A stretch of 64,000 bases of DNA from Paenibacillus_E sp040812395 (GCF_040812395.1 NZ_JBFNXH010000001.1:186001-250000), one strand, 5' to 3'; positions 17,197 through 26,965 are shown, numbered from the stretch's first letter. The notes: generated by a model not told the origin, from the letters alone. Numbers and translations: made by a program.

Positions 17197-18015
17197 TTAA
17201 TGTTTAAGATTTACAACTTCTTGAAGCACTTCATCCGATGTTGTAATAATGCGCGAGTTCGCTTGGAAACCGCGTTGAGCAACGATCATCTCTGTAAACT
17301 CGCCAGTGAGGTCAACGTTGGACATTTCAAGCTGGCCTGAGATCAATGTGCCTGCTCCTGCCGCAGCGTTGCCAGGAGTTGTAATAGCAGCTCCACTTCC
17401 GATAGACATCGGAGCATTTGCCGTCGTACGGTAAAGGTTACCACCGATCTTCTCTAGACCACCTGGATTATCAACTGTAATCAGACCCAATTGCTGACCC
17501 ACGACTTGTGCTCCCGTATCGTCAATACCATTGATAACACCATCTTGACCGATTGAGAACGAAACGATGTTAGATGCGATATTCACTGGCGCGCCACTCG
17601 CATCGAGTACATGCAGGCCTTCAGCGTTAACGAGATCACGGTTTGAATCCAAAGTAAAGTTACCGGATCTTGTCAGGAATGGACCCGTTGGCGTCGTTGT
17701 GTCTACGGCAAAGAATCCATCGCCATTAACACGTAAATCAGTAACGACATTCGTAGTCATTGCACTTCCTTGTGTATGTACCGTATCAATCGATGCTGCG
17801 CTAACACCTAAACCAACCTGTTGGGGATTCACACCACCACGCTCTGCGCCAGGGGAACTAACGCCAGCAACAGTTTGACTCAAAATGTCTTTAAACATGA
17901 CACGGCTTCCCTTGAAACCAACTGTGTTTACGTTAGCAATATTATTACCGATTACATCTAATTTAGTTTGAAAACCGCGCATACCGGAAACGCCTGAGTA
18001 CAAAGATCTTAACAT
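17197..18015 (-). CDS. flgE: Flagellar hook protein FlgE
   Basis: The product is the hook subunit, as in B. subtilis, where the homologue was once called FlgG. It has the rod/hook N-terminus MLRSLYSGVSGMRGFQTKLD with VIGNNIANVNTVGFKGSR, and the C-terminal heptad region EMSNVDLTGEFTEMIVAQRG. At 272 residues it is a short hook protein close to the 264 residues of B. subtilis and lacks the large middle domains of enterobacterial FlgE. It follows flgD and the TIGR02530-type gene. FlgG is the alternative name sometimes applied. Confidence 0.9.
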   Translation of the reverse strand: MLRSLYSGVSGMRGFQTKLDVIGNNIANVNTVGFKGSRVMFKDILSQTVAGVSSPGAERGGVNPQQVGLGVSAASIDTVHTQGSAMTTNVVTDLRVNGDGFFAVDTTTPTGPFLTRSGNFTLDSNRDLVNAEGLHVLDASGAPVNIASNIVSFSIGQDGVINGIDDTGAQVVGQQLGLITVDNPGGLEKIGGNLYRTTANAPMSIGSGAAITTPGNAAAGAGTLISGQLEMSNVDLTGEFTEMIVAQRGFQANSRIITTSDEVLQEVVNLKH

Positions 18016-18103
18016 GTAAGATGCCTCCTAATAGCTTTAATGTAAGTTGAGCTGCTTCTATCGTTCCACAGCTCTGGGCTTCCTTTTCGGTCCAGCCTCT
18101 TGT

Positions 18104-18490
18104 TTATGCTATGAATATTGCACTGTCAATTTGTGTGAAGACATGTTCATTCATCGAGTTGCCATCTAGCGCCGTCACAACAGTGCGGTTAGGAATATTC
18201 ACAATAAGAGCATTGCCATTCAAAAGCATAAGCGCATCTTTAGCGCCTTTTGCAGCAACCTTATCTATGGCTGTACTAAGCTTATCCAACTGTTCAGGCT
18301 GCAATTGAATACCTCTCTCTTTAAGTCTAACCTCTGCATGATGACTGAAACGAACATATTGCTCCTGAAGAATTTTCTGAAAAGTTGGTTTCCCAGATAA
18401 TGGTACTGGCAATTGTGCAGGTGTTCGTCTCGCAGACGCCGGAGTCACCGAATTCGGGTAAAGCTGTCCAATCGATATACGCTCCGTCAT
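18104..18490 (-). CDS. Flagellar operon protein (TIGR02530 type)
   Basis: A 128-residue protein resembling the TIGR02530 'flagellar operon protein' family found between flgD and flgE in several Bacillales and Clostridia. Recognisable blocks are FSHHAEVRLKERGIQL, KLSTAIDKVAAKGAKDALML and LIVNIPNRTVVTALDG. No catalytic motif or membrane segment is visible. The start overlaps the flgD stop by four bases (ATGA), so it is coupled to the hook-cap gene; a role in hook assembly is inferred from position alone. Confidence 0.85.
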   Translation of the reverse strand: MTERISIGQLYPNSVTPASARRTPAQLPVPLSGKPTFQKILQEQYVRFSHHAEVRLKERGIQLQPEQLDKLSTAIDKVAAKGAKDALMLLNGNALIVNIPNRTVVTALDGNSMNEHVFTQIDSAIFIA

Positions 18491-18930
18491 TCTGTTTCCC
18501 CAGCATTCTCAATTTTACTGAGTTTGTCTAAAGAAATTTCCTCTCCCTTCACAGAAGCGTATTGATTACCATCCTTAAATGTAATGGAATCAACAATGCC
18601 GGTCTTTTCAAGCGTTGCTCCAGAAGAGTCTGTCGTTGTGTACGTAATGGATTTACCAATCAATCCAGAAACAAATCCAAGAGATTGACGCATTAACTTC
18701 ATTTCACTTGCCATGTTCGTCAATTGCTCAACAGATGTAAATTGTGCCATCTGTGCAATGAACTCCTTGTCCTGCAACGGCTGAGTCGGATCTTGATTTT
18801 GCAGCTGGGTTATTAGGATTTTCAGAAAATCATCTTTCCCCAGTGTGTTAGGATCCTTACTCTTCGTTTTTGTATTACTATTAGAATTAATGATATCTGT
18901 TACATTGCCAACGATTGGACTAGTAGCCAT
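18487..18930 (-). CDS. flgD: Flagellar hook-capping protein FlgD
   Basis: FlgD is the scaffold at the tip of the growing hook. The protein shows the family block LGKDDFLKILITQLQNQDPT and FIAQMAQFTSVEQLTNM. It is only 147 residues, which is short compared with enterobacterial FlgD because it ends soon after the first Ig/tudor-like segment, a form common in Bacillales. It sits between fliK and the TIGR02530-like gene. Confidence 0.95.
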   Translation of the reverse strand: MATSPIVGNVTDIINSNSNTKTKSKDPNTLGKDDFLKILITQLQNQDPTQPLQDKEFIAQMAQFTSVEQLTNMASEMKLMRQSLGFVSGLIGKSITYTTTDSSGATLEKTGIVDSITFKDGNQYASVKGEEISLDKLSKIENAGETE

Positions 18931-18965
18931 GTTCTCACCCCCAAATCCAAGAATTCACGAAATTT

Positions 18966-20432
18966 TTAAGCTATGACGTCGAAGGAATTACCATAAACAG
19001 TTGTTCGTGTCTGTACAACATTTTCAACTTTTTGATCGAAGTCGAGATCATCTGTTCCATAATCTCCAGAACGATTTTTACTTTGACGCTGTGATTGATT
19101 TGTAAATTGTTGCTGGCGTTGATCCTGAAACATGCTAGATTGCATACTCGCATTTTGTGTAACTTCAAGCTTTTCAACCTGCAAGCCTTGGGTTTGAAGG
19201 GCTTGTTTTAATTGCGGAAGCTGGCTTTCCAGCATTTGTCGGCCTGCCAATGAATCTGCAGTAAACTCTGCAATTAATTGTCCTTGATGCATCGTAATTT
19301 TCACATCAACATGTCCTAAATTTTTAGGGAACAAGGACAATTTTGCCTCAGAGATGCCTTCTCCAAGCGTGATTTTCATGTTTTTCAGCACATGCTCCGT
19401 CATTTCCTCTGAGAAATTAGCAGCGTTAATCGTTTGAACGGGAGCTTTTTCCACAGGTGGAGACGCTAATTGTGCTTTCTGCAAATCACTTAAAGGCACG
19501 GCAAAACTCGTTGTTTCAGTAGAGTTCGTTGGAAGCTCATCAATAGGTTCTAAAGTAACTTCTGAACCGGCAGTCGGTTGAACGACAGGTGCATTCATTA
19601 CATTACGGATAGCCAACAGTTCAAGTTTGCTCTTTGCTGGTTGAACGATGGTTACTGTGTTAGGGTCAATAAGTGGTTCTATCACGGCTTTACTTACGCG
19701 TTTGTGCTGTGCAGCAAGATTCGTTTTATGAACTACATCCTTAACACTTTCATCTGTGCCTTCTATCGCTTGTAAGCCTGGAACCTCTTGTTCTGACAAG
19801 GTATTCGCTGTGTTTAAACTAGCCACCAATTGTGGAAGCATTGGTTCTACAACCTGCTGCAAATTTTGATTTAAGTATTGTAGAATTGGATTGTCGGGCT
19901 GCTGTTTAGTCAAAGATGTTAGAGTTAACAAAATATTCTGCGCTTGCAAATTCACTATATTCGTGGTTTGCGAACTAGCATCCGTAGGTAAAGTAAACGC
20001 AACATTCGACTGACCGGTACTGAAAGTACTTAATAGTTGCTGCGCTTGTTCAAACCACATTTTCATCGCTGGATCTTTCATAAGCTGGCCTGCTAAATCT
20101 GCGTTACTATTCATCGCTTGAAGCAGTGACTCCGGAAGAGCTTGCTCCTCAGATGATGTATCCGCATTCACATCAGCATTCTGCACCACATTTTGCATGG
20201 GTAAGGTCAGGCTTTGAAGCATTTGAAGAAGTTGGGCCAATGACGTGACTTCACCGGATTCATCCGCCGATTCAGAAAGTGGACTTTGCCCAAGCTGGCC
20301 GCCTAATACTTGATTGAATGAGGAATCTGCGGGTGCAGCACCATTTGTTGTCGATTTACTTACTGTTTGAGATGCGCCGCTACTTGTTGCGGATGGTGTT
20401 GAAGCTGGTACTACAGGCATTTGTACATCCAT
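18966..20432 (-). CDS. fliK: Flagellar hook-length control protein FliK
   Basis: FliK is the secreted molecular ruler that triggers the FlhB switch when the hook is complete. The N-terminal 350 residues are low-complexity, rich in Gln, Ser, Ala and Thr. The C-terminal domain has the conserved LSLFPKNLGHVDVKITMHQG and IAEFTADSLAGRQMLESQLP. The ATG at 20432 has GGGAGG about eight bases upstream; the GTG six codons earlier overlaps this site. The length is about 488 residues. Confidence 0.93.
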   Translation of the reverse strand: MDVQMPVVPASTPSATSSGASQTVSKSTTNGAAPADSSFNQVLGGQLGQSPLSESADESGEVTSLAQLLQMLQSLTLPMQNVVQNADVNADTSSEEQALPESLLQAMNSNADLAGQLMKDPAMKMWFEQAQQLLSTFSTGQSNVAFTLPTDASSQTTNIVNLQAQNILLTLTSLTKQQPDNPILQYLNQNLQQVVEPMLPQLVASLNTANTLSEQEVPGLQAIEGTDESVKDVVHKTNLAAQHKRVSKAVIEPLIDPNTVTIVQPAKSKLELLAIRNVMNAPVVQPTAGSEVTLEPIDELPTNSTETTSFAVPLSDLQKAQLASPPVEKAPVQTINAANFSEEMTEHVLKNMKITLGEGISEAKLSLFPKNLGHVDVKITMHQGQLIAEFTADSLAGRQMLESQLPQLKQALQTQGLQVEKLEVTQNASMQSSMFQDQRQQQFTNQSQRQSKNRSGDYGTDDLDFDQKVENVVQTRTTVYGNSFDVIA

Positions 20433-20453
20433 TTTTTCACCTCCCTTCACATT

Positions 20454-21371
20454 TTACTGTGCAAGCTTAGCTGTAATCGCAGCAGCGGTTTCCTTATTCG
20501 CATCTGAGAGCGAGGACATCACCTTGGAACGCGACGCGTTGTCCATTCCACTCAAAATAGCAAGTACTTTGTCCGGATTCGATTTATTCATCTCCAAAAT
20601 GACATTAGCCGCACTTTTTGGCGTCATATTAGCAAAGGTTTGTCCTAAATCCGCTTTACTTACGGAAGTTGAACCCTTAGTTGTATCTTTAACTCCATTT
20701 AATGCCAATCTCTCTTGTAACGCTGCAATTTGCTTGTCTCGCACCGGGATAACATCCTTAAGTCCGATCGTAGCTTCAGCGGCTTTCTTAGCATCCATTT
20801 TTTCAAGAATAGGTGCGCGATTTTCAGCTTTCATCATAGAGAAAACAAGTACCATTTCTTTGGGTGTTAAGTTCTCCATAATTGGAGCTGCTTTGCTCGG
20901 CGTCATTTTCCCGTACAAATTGGCAAGTTGAGTAATTTGATTGTTATACTCTTCTTCAGTTTGCGTTTTGCTCTTCAGCTTCTCTTCAAGATCCGCAATT
21001 TTCGCTTCGCTATCTTTTAACGATTGATCTTTTTGTTCAGTCGTACTATCCGATTTCTTCAAGGCTGCTTCTAAGTCGGCTACTTTTGTATTAAGTTTGG
21101 ATATTTCTTCATCTTTGCTTTTTGCGCTTTCCTCGGCTGTCTGGGCTTTCCCTGATCCCGTTACAACCGACTTCTCTTTGGGCGCTGGCACGATGCTTCC
21201 AATCACCGGTGTATTGTGCAATGCCTTCTGAATGCTGCTTTTGATATCGTAATCGAAAATAGACAGCAATACGAAGAGCAGAACCGCGGTAAACACAAAC
21301 GGAATGACAAACCATATAAGGAATCGTTCTAATGCACTGTAGGAATTGCCCTCCATGCTTGTATCAGCCAT
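20454..21371 (-). CDS. ylxF: MotE/YlxF family flagellar protein with MgtE N-like domain
   Basis: A 305-residue protein with one membrane helix (about residues 14-36), a long Lys/Glu-rich coiled coil (about 80-145) and C-terminal repeats resembling the MgtE intracellular N domain (KMTPSKAAPIMENLTPKEMV and NMTPKSAANVILEMNKSNPD). This matches YlxF of B. subtilis and the MotE family, which act as chaperone or scaffold for motor proteins. It lies between fliJ and fliK. It is not a magnesium transporter, as the transmembrane channel domain is absent. Confidence 0.88.
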   Translation of the reverse strand: MADTSMEGNSYSALERFLIWFVIPFVFTAVLLFVLLSIFDYDIKSSIQKALHNTPVIGSIVPAPKEKSVVTGSGKAQTAEESAKSKDEEISKLNTKVADLEAALKKSDSTTEQKDQSLKDSEAKIADLEEKLKSKTQTEEEYNNQITQLANLYGKMTPSKAAPIMENLTPKEMVLVFSMMKAENRAPILEKMDAKKAAEATIGLKDVIPVRDKQIAALQERLALNGVKDTTKGSTSVSKADLGQTFANMTPKSAANVILEMNKSNPDKVLAILSGMDNASRSKVMSSLSDANKETAAAITAKLAQ

Positions 21372-21393
21372 CTCCTCTTCCCTCCTTCATGCT

Positions 21394-21837
21394 TCAATAC
21401 GATAATCGCTTGAAACGATTTGTCGCCATTTCATCAAGAGCATCCTGTTCTTTCTTCGCGACAAAAGTTTGAAACTGGTGGTAAGCCCTTTCTCTTGCTT
21501 TCGTCCAAACTTTTTCGTCAATCATTCTCTCAGAAAGATGTTCCTGTTTCTTATCAACAACATGCTGTGCCTTTTGTACATCGTGATGCTTACGCACAAT
21601 TTGCTGATCTAAGTGGTTCATATAATTTTGCAAGAGCAGCATCTCTGAAATAGTTACAGAATTCCCCGAAGCATCAGACATTTGAGTATGAAGGTTTTCT
21701 TTTTCTTCAAACAATCCATGAAGATTCGTTTCTTCCTTCCGCAAGTGCCCGATGGCCTCGGACAGTATCCATTCTGCCTGCGTTCTTTCATTATTTTTCA
21801 GATCCACAATCTGCTGGAAAGAATACCGGAACTTCAT
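21394..21837 (-). CDS. fliJ: Flagellar export protein FliJ
   Basis: FliJ is the coiled-coil stalk of the export ATPase complex that links FliI to FlhA and escorts chaperones. The 147-residue protein is nearly all charged coiled-coil helix and starts with the family signature KFRYSFQQIVDLKNNERTQA. It follows fliI with a 9-base gap. Confidence 0.92.
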   Translation of the reverse strand: MKFRYSFQQIVDLKNNERTQAEWILSEAIGHLRKEETNLHGLFEEKENLHTQMSDASGNSVTISEMLLLQNYMNHLDQQIVRKHHDVQKAQHVVDKKQEHLSERMIDEKVWTKARERAYHQFQTFVAKKEQDALDEMATNRFKRLSY

Positions 21838-21846
21838 TCAGGCCCC

Positions 21847-23172
21847 TCATCCCTTGTAAAATTCATGAATCAAGCGTTCTTGAGCTTCATCAAAATTTAA
21901 TTTTTCACTTGTTCTTTGTTTCGTATAATCCCAGATGGCTTCAATATTTTCCATTGCTGTATCGATATTAGGATTGGAACCTTTCTGGTACGCCCCGATA
22001 TTAATGAGGTCCTCCGAATCTTTATATATCGAGAGAAGTCGCTTTAATTGATCGGCAGCTTCCATATGTTCAAAAGGGACAATTTCTTTCATGACTCGAC
22101 TCACACTGGACAACACATCGATTGCAGGGTAATGACCTTTATTCGCGATGTTTCGATTTAGTACAATGTGGCCATCAAGAATACCGCGAACTGCGTCAGC
22201 GATAGGTTCATTCATGTCATCACCGTCTACCAAGACGGTATAAAATGCTGTTATCGAACCTTTAGGACCGGTACCAGATCGTTCTAACAAACGAGGCAGC
22301 ATAGCAAAAACTGAAGGCGTATACCCCCGTGTTGCAGGCGGCTCTCCAACTGCTAGCCCCACTTCCCTCTGAGCCATCGCAAAGCGGGTGACCGAGTCCA
22401 TCATCATCATGACATTCAAGCCACGATCTCGAAAATACTCAGCAATACTGGTTGCAATCATAGCCCCTTTGATTCGTATTAACGCTGGCTGGTCGGAAGT
22501 TGCAACTATAACTACGGATCTCGCAAGACCTTCCGGCCCTAGATCTCTTTCGATGAAATCAAGCACCTCTCTGCCCCGCTCTCCAATAAGCGCGATGACA
22601 TTAACATCAGCAGAGGTGTTACGAGCAATCATCCCCATCAGCGTACTTTTGCCTACGCCTGATCCTGCGAATATACCGACACGTTGACCTTTACCGATTG
22701 TAAGTAAACCATCAATACAACGAACACCAACAGAAATCGGATCCAAAACTCGTGGACGAGCCAACGGATTGCTTGGTTTATTATTTGTTGAATAGTGAGC
22801 CATCCTCGACGGTAGATATGAACCATCCAGTGGTTGACCTAAACCATCCAGAACTTTACCTAACAATTCATGGCCAACCTGCACAGTTAAAGGTTTTCCG
22901 GTTCCTACGACATCGCAACCTGGCCCAATTGCATCCAAATCACCAAGAGGCATAAGCACAACTTTATTGCTCCTGAAACCTACGACTTCCGCTTTCAGCG
23001 GTTTGCTTGACTTCTGCGGGTAAATGTAGCAAAGATCGCCTATGCTAACATCCGGCCCTTCAGATTCTACTGTAAGACCAATAACTTGAGTTACCTTCCC
23101 ATTCACTCGAATAGGATCAATCGAATTCAACAACTCTTTGTATTTATCTGCGCTCGGAATCGTGATACTCAT
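21847..23172 (-). CDS. fliI: Flagellar type III export ATPase FliI
   Basis: FliI is the hexameric ATPase of the flagellar export machine. The Walker A motif AGSGVGKST is at residues 169-177, followed by ALIGERGREVLDFIE, MMMDSVTRFAMAQREVGLA and GEPPATRGYTPSVFAMLPRL, all typical of the type III secretion ATPase family. It is 441 residues, full length. The ATG overlaps the fliH stop by four bases. Confidence 0.98.
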   Translation of the reverse strand: MSITIPSADKYKELLNSIDPIRVNGKVTQVIGLTVESEGPDVSIGDLCYIYPQKSSKPLKAEVVGFRSNKVVLMPLGDLDAIGPGCDVVGTGKPLTVQVGHELLGKVLDGLGQPLDGSYLPSRMAHYSTNNKPSNPLARPRVLDPISVGVRCIDGLLTIGKGQRVGIFAGSGVGKSTLMGMIARNTSADVNVIALIGERGREVLDFIERDLGPEGLARSVVIVATSDQPALIRIKGAMIATSIAEYFRDRGLNVMMMMDSVTRFAMAQREVGLAVGEPPATRGYTPSVFAMLPRLLERSGTGPKGSITAFYTVLVDGDDMNEPIADAVRGILDGHIVLNRNIANKGHYPAIDVLSSVSRVMKEIVPFEHMEAADQLKRLLSIYKDSEDLINIGAYQKGSNPNIDTAMENIEAIWDYTKQRTSEKLNFDEAQERLIHEFYKG

Positions 23173-24011
23173 GATTCAGCTCCCTCACTTCGGATAGCCA
23201 TTTGTTGAAGAGCAGATTTGATTTCTTTCAATTGAGTATCTATTCTCGCGTCAATACTGCCATAAGATGAACGTATTACACAGCCATGATCTTGAACCGA
23301 AGAATCAGGTATAATCTCAAGCTCGGCTTGCGAATCAATGGATGTTAACAATTCCTCACGGGCATCCTGTATATAAGAAAACTGAGAAGGTGTCACACAC
23401 AATGTGATAATTCCTTTTTCACGTCGGCGAGACAACACTTTCTGGACTAAATCCAAAACCCATTCTGGATTCAAACTTAATTGTCGACCGATTATCTTTT
23501 CAGCAATCGAAGTGCTCATTTCAATTAGAAACGGTTCCGACTCTTGAATGATTTGTTGCTTAAGTGTGTAGGCTTGCTCCAAGATGGAACGAGCTTCCGA
23601 CAACATATCCGTATATTCTTGCCTCAGAGCTTCTTCAGCCTGCTGCACACCTTGTTGGTATCCTTCTTCGTAACCTGCTTGCTGTGCTTGAGCTACATGC
23701 GCCTCATCTTCTGCCCGGCGTTGCTGCCACCAGGAGTTGATCTCTGAATCTACTTGTTCACGAAGCGCAGCGCATTCTTCCATAGCAAGGTTAATTTGTT
23801 CATTTGCAAACGATTCTGCATCTTGAAGGATTTGATCTTTCAGACTAGTTGCTTCTGCAAGTTCTTGTTGCTGTTCAAGCGTCAACTGGTTTCGGGAATC
23901 CGCTTCGTCCTTAAGCAGCCCAGCAAGATACAACTGTTGTGGAGACAGGGCCTCAACAAGTTTTTTATCATCTAATGAAACATAAGCAAAAGATTTAATG
24001 ACATTAGACAA
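23169..24011 (-). CDS. fliH: Flagellar assembly protein FliH
   Basis: FliH is the peripheral stator of the export ATPase. The protein is long-helical and Glu/Gln-rich in the middle (about residues 30-140), with a C-terminal domain containing MSTSIAEKIIGRQLSLNPEWV and VLSRRREKGIITLCVTPSQF. The TTG at 24011 is preferred (MSNVIKS...) because AGGAG lies nine bases upstream; it overlaps the end of fliG by eight bases. ATG at 24020 and GTG at 24029 are less well spaced. Length is about 280 residues. Confidence 0.9.
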   Translation of the reverse strand: MSNVIKSFAYVSLDDKKLVEALSPQQLYLAGLLKDEADSRNQLTLEQQQELAEATSLKDQILQDAESFANEQINLAMEECAALREQVDSEINSWWQQRRAEDEAHVAQAQQAGYEEGYQQGVQQAEEALRQEYTDMLSEARSILEQAYTLKQQIIQESEPFLIEMSTSIAEKIIGRQLSLNPEWVLDLVQKVLSRRREKGIITLCVTPSQFSYIQDAREELLTSIDSQAELEIIPDSSVQDHGCVIRSSYGSIDARIDTQLKEIKSALQQMAIRSEGAES

Positions 24012-25020
24012 TAATATCATCTCCTCCACCGCGTGCGATGATAATTTCGCCTGATTCTTCTAAGCGACGAATTGTTGCAACGATACGTGTTTGCGCTTCT
24101 TCAACATCACGCAACCGAACGGGTCCCATGAATTCCATCTCTTCTTTGAAGGTATCAGCCATCCGTTTCGACATGTTCTTAAACAAAGCATCTCGGACTT
24201 CTTCACTGGCCACTTTAAGTGCAAGCTGCAAATCGGCATTTTCGATGTCGCGAATAATTCGTTGAATAGAACGATTGTCGATGTTGACAATATCTTCGAA
24301 TACAAACATCCGTTTCTTGATTTCTTCAGCAAGCTCAGGATCCTGGATTTCAAGAGAATCCAAAATGGTGCGTTCTGTACCACGGTCAACCCCATTGAGG
24401 ATTTGCACGATCGACGCAATACCGCCCGCATTCGTGTAATCCTGGGTAACAGTTGCAGATAGCTTTTGCTCCAGAACACGTTCCACCTGACTAATGACTT
24501 CTGGAGAGGTACTGTCCATTAAGGCAATTCGTTTAGCAACATCTGCTTGCTTTTCTTGCGGAAGAGACGACAAGATAATCGATGCTTGATCCGCTTGCAG
24601 ATAAGAAAGCACTAATGCAATTGTCTGAGAGTTTTCATTTTGAATAAAGTTTAGAATTTGCGCCGGATCTGCCTTCCTGGCAAAATCAAACGGTCTAACC
24701 TGCAATGTAGCTGTTAATCGATTAATAATATCCACAGCTTTTTGAGAACCCAGTGCTTTTTCCAAAATATCTTTGGCGTAAGCAATACCGCCTTGCGAGA
24801 TAAACTCTTGAGCCAAACAGATTTGATGAAATTCAGAAAGAATCGATTCTTTTTCCGCAGAATCTACTTTTCTCACATTAGCAATTTCAAGCGTTAACTG
24901 CTCAATCTCTTCTTCTCGCAAGTGTTTAAAAATTTGAGCAGACACCTCAGGGCCTAAACTGATCAAAAGAATGGCTGCCTTTTGTCGTCCGGTTAACCCT
25001 TGCAGAGCAGTCCTAGCCAT
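24004..25020 (-). CDS. fliG: Flagellar motor switch protein FliG
   Basis: FliG is the C-ring component that touches the stators and generates torque. The 338-residue protein has the N-terminal FliF-binding domain (LTGRQKAAILLISLGPEVSA), the middle armadillo domain and the C-terminal torque domain (MFVFEDIVNIDNRSIQRIIR, FKEEMEFMGPVRLRDVEEA). The ATG has AGAGGTG upstream and follows fliF by 12 bases. Confidence 0.97.
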   Translation of the reverse strand: MARTALQGLTGRQKAAILLISLGPEVSAQIFKHLREEEIEQLTLEIANVRKVDSAEKESILSEFHQICLAQEFISQGGIAYAKDILEKALGSQKAVDIINRLTATLQVRPFDFARKADPAQILNFIQNENSQTIALVLSYLQADQASIILSSLPQEKQADVAKRIALMDSTSPEVISQVERVLEQKLSATVTQDYTNAGGIASIVQILNGVDRGTERTILDSLEIQDPELAEEIKKRMFVFEDIVNIDNRSIQRIIRDIENADLQLALKVASEEVRDALFKNMSKRMADTFKEEMEFMGPVRLRDVEEAQTRIVATIRRLEESGEIIIARGGGDDIIV

Positions 25021-25032
25021 ACAAGTGCACCT

Positions 25033-26616
25033 CTATTCATCTACTAACCAAGTGCGAAGCAAATTAACGAAATCTTCAGGACGTTTTTTCGCCAGCGTTT
25101 CCAACTGCTTACGCACTTGATTGTCATTAGTAACATTTTCGATATCGATAGTCGGTAGTTCCACTTTCGTGGTTTGTAAGTTCAACTCTTCTTCCAACTG
25201 CTGAGAAGCTTTTTTACGCTTTCTTAGAATGTAGCCACCAATCGCCCCTATAACAAGAGCCGCTAGCGCTAAGCCACCATATATTAAATAGGTAGTTTTT
25301 TGCGCTGCCGCCGCCGCATCAGCCGGTCTTACAAAAGAATGAGCGAAAACTGTAACTTTTTGCTGCAGTTCAGCGTCAGTATAAGTGACTTTATTATCAG
25401 CTAATGCCGTTCTAACAATATTGACTAATGCTGCTTGAACAGCCGTTTTAGTTTCAGCCGTCAATGACGTCGGATCATCTTTAACCGGAGGCTCGATCCC
25501 TACGTTAATACTTAGGTCTTTAACAACATATGGCGTCGAGACTATGTCATTAGTAATCCGATTGACTTCATAATTAACCGTTTTCGAATTCTTTTCTGAA
25601 TTGGATTTCCCTGAACTTGATGATCCCGGATATCCAGGCACATCCGTTGATCCAGTACCAGGAACGCCTCCTGATGCCGCACCGTCGTTCTGATACGACT
25701 CCGTCGCTTCTTGTAAAGAGATCTCCAGACCTTTTTGATCAACTTGGTTAGGAGCGGATACTAATTGCTCTTTACTTTTCTTTTGGTCAAAGTTCATTGT
25801 AGAAAATACGCTAACAATTACTTTGTCTCTACCAAGCATCGTGCCAAGCATGCTGTTGATATTTTTTTGCAAATCATTTCGGAACTGATTATTAATGTCG
25901 GCTTGACTTGTTACGAGACTAGCTGAGGTTTGACCGCCTGCTTTGGATGAAACCAAGCTTTCTCCGTATTGATCCGATATGGTAATGTTTTCAATCGGAA
26001 GGTTTTTAACACTGTGTGAAACTAAATTATAAACGGTATCAATTTTACCTTGATCCATCGCATATCCAGGCTTAAGCTGCAACACAACAGATGCAGTCGC
26101 TTTTTCTTGTTGTTGCTGCAAGAACGGCCCTTCTTCCGGCAAAGAGATCAACACTTTCGAACTGCTAATCGCTTGATTAGAATTAATTAATTGTTGAAGT
26201 TCTCCTTGAACGGCATTTAAATACTTCACTTTAAATTCATTATCTGTAATACCGAAGGAACTACTGTTGCTAAAAGCACCAAATCCTAAAGATCCATTCT
26301 TGTTCAGCCCTTGCGACTCAACAGCAAGCTTCACATTCGCCACTTGACTTGTTGGAACCTCGATGCTTTTACCATCAGCACTAAGATGATAGGGTATCTT
26401 AGCTGTATCCAAATAACTTTTTATGGAAGCAGCATCACTTGGCTGCAAATCCGTAAAGGCTAGTGAATATTCAGTTTTTGATAAATTGTAACTTATGATT
26501 GCCGCCGTAAGAACCAATAAACAAACAGTTGCTATAAAAGTAATCTTCGTCGCTTTGCTATATCGATTCCAATATTGCTTTACTTTCTCCCAATACTGGA
26601 GAATGTTCTCATTCAC
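25033..26616 (-). CDS. fliF: Flagellar MS-ring protein FliF
   Basis: FliF forms the MS ring in the membrane on which the motor is built. The 527-residue protein has membrane helices near residues 25-45 and 445-465, ring-building domains between them (ADGKSIEVPTSQVANVKLAV, SSKVLISLPEEGPFLQQQQE) and a C-terminal cytoplasmic FliG-binding tail (KRPEDFVNLLRTWLVDE). The Ser/Gly-rich segment around 320-345 is the expected variable loop. The start is GTG with GAGGTG upstream. Confidence 0.97.
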   Translation of the reverse strand: MNENILQYWEKVKQYWNRYSKATKITFIATVCLLVLTAAIISYNLSKTEYSLAFTDLQPSDAASIKSYLDTAKIPYHLSADGKSIEVPTSQVANVKLAVESQGLNKNGSLGFGAFSNSSSFGITDNEFKVKYLNAVQGELQQLINSNQAISSSKVLISLPEEGPFLQQQQEKATASVVLQLKPGYAMDQGKIDTVYNLVSHSVKNLPIENITISDQYGESLVSSKAGGQTSASLVTSQADINNQFRNDLQKNINSMLGTMLGRDKVIVSVFSTMNFDQKKSKEQLVSAPNQVDQKGLEISLQEATESYQNDGAASGGVPGTGSTDVPGYPGSSSSGKSNSEKNSKTVNYEVNRITNDIVSTPYVVKDLSINVGIEPPVKDDPTSLTAETKTAVQAALVNIVRTALADNKVTYTDAELQQKVTVFAHSFVRPADAAAAAQKTTYLIYGGLALAALVIGAIGGYILRKRKKASQQLEEELNLQTTKVELPTIDIENVTNDNQVRKQLETLAKKRPEDFVNLLRTWLVDE

Positions 26617-26656
26617 TGTGTCACCTCATTGACCCAAAGTTGAGCAGCAGTTTCAC

Positions 26657-26965
26657 TCACAGCTGCATTCTCATCATTTCTTGATAAGCTTCAAGAACCT
26701 TATTCCTAACCTGAACGGTCAGTTCGAGCCCTAGTGAAGCTTTCTCCGAAGCAATGGTCAGCTGATGAACATCTGAAAGCTCCCCTTTGATAAACCCTTC
26801 ATTCAACTGGTCAACTTGTTGCTGCTGTGCGTTTAGGTTATTCATCGCGTCATTCAGAAAGGAACCAAATTTTTTCCCTAAATCTGCTGCGCCTTCGCCC
26901 GAATTATCTTTAGGCTGAATGGAGCTCATAATATTTATTGGACTGTAACTAATTTTGTCAATCAT
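26657..26965 (-). CDS. fliE: Flagellar hook-basal body protein FliE
   Basis: FliE connects the MS ring to the rod. The 102-residue protein has the family C-terminus ASLGLELTVQVRNKVLEAYQ followed by EMMRMQL, and the middle FGSFLNDAMNNLNAQQQQVD. GGAGGG precedes the ATG. It lies between flgC and fliF in standard order. Confidence 0.95.
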   Translation of the reverse strand: MIDKISYSPINIMSSIQPKDNSGEGAADLGKKFGSFLNDAMNNLNAQQQQVDQLNEGFIKGELSDVHQLTIASEKASLGLELTVQVRNKVLEAYQEMMRMQL

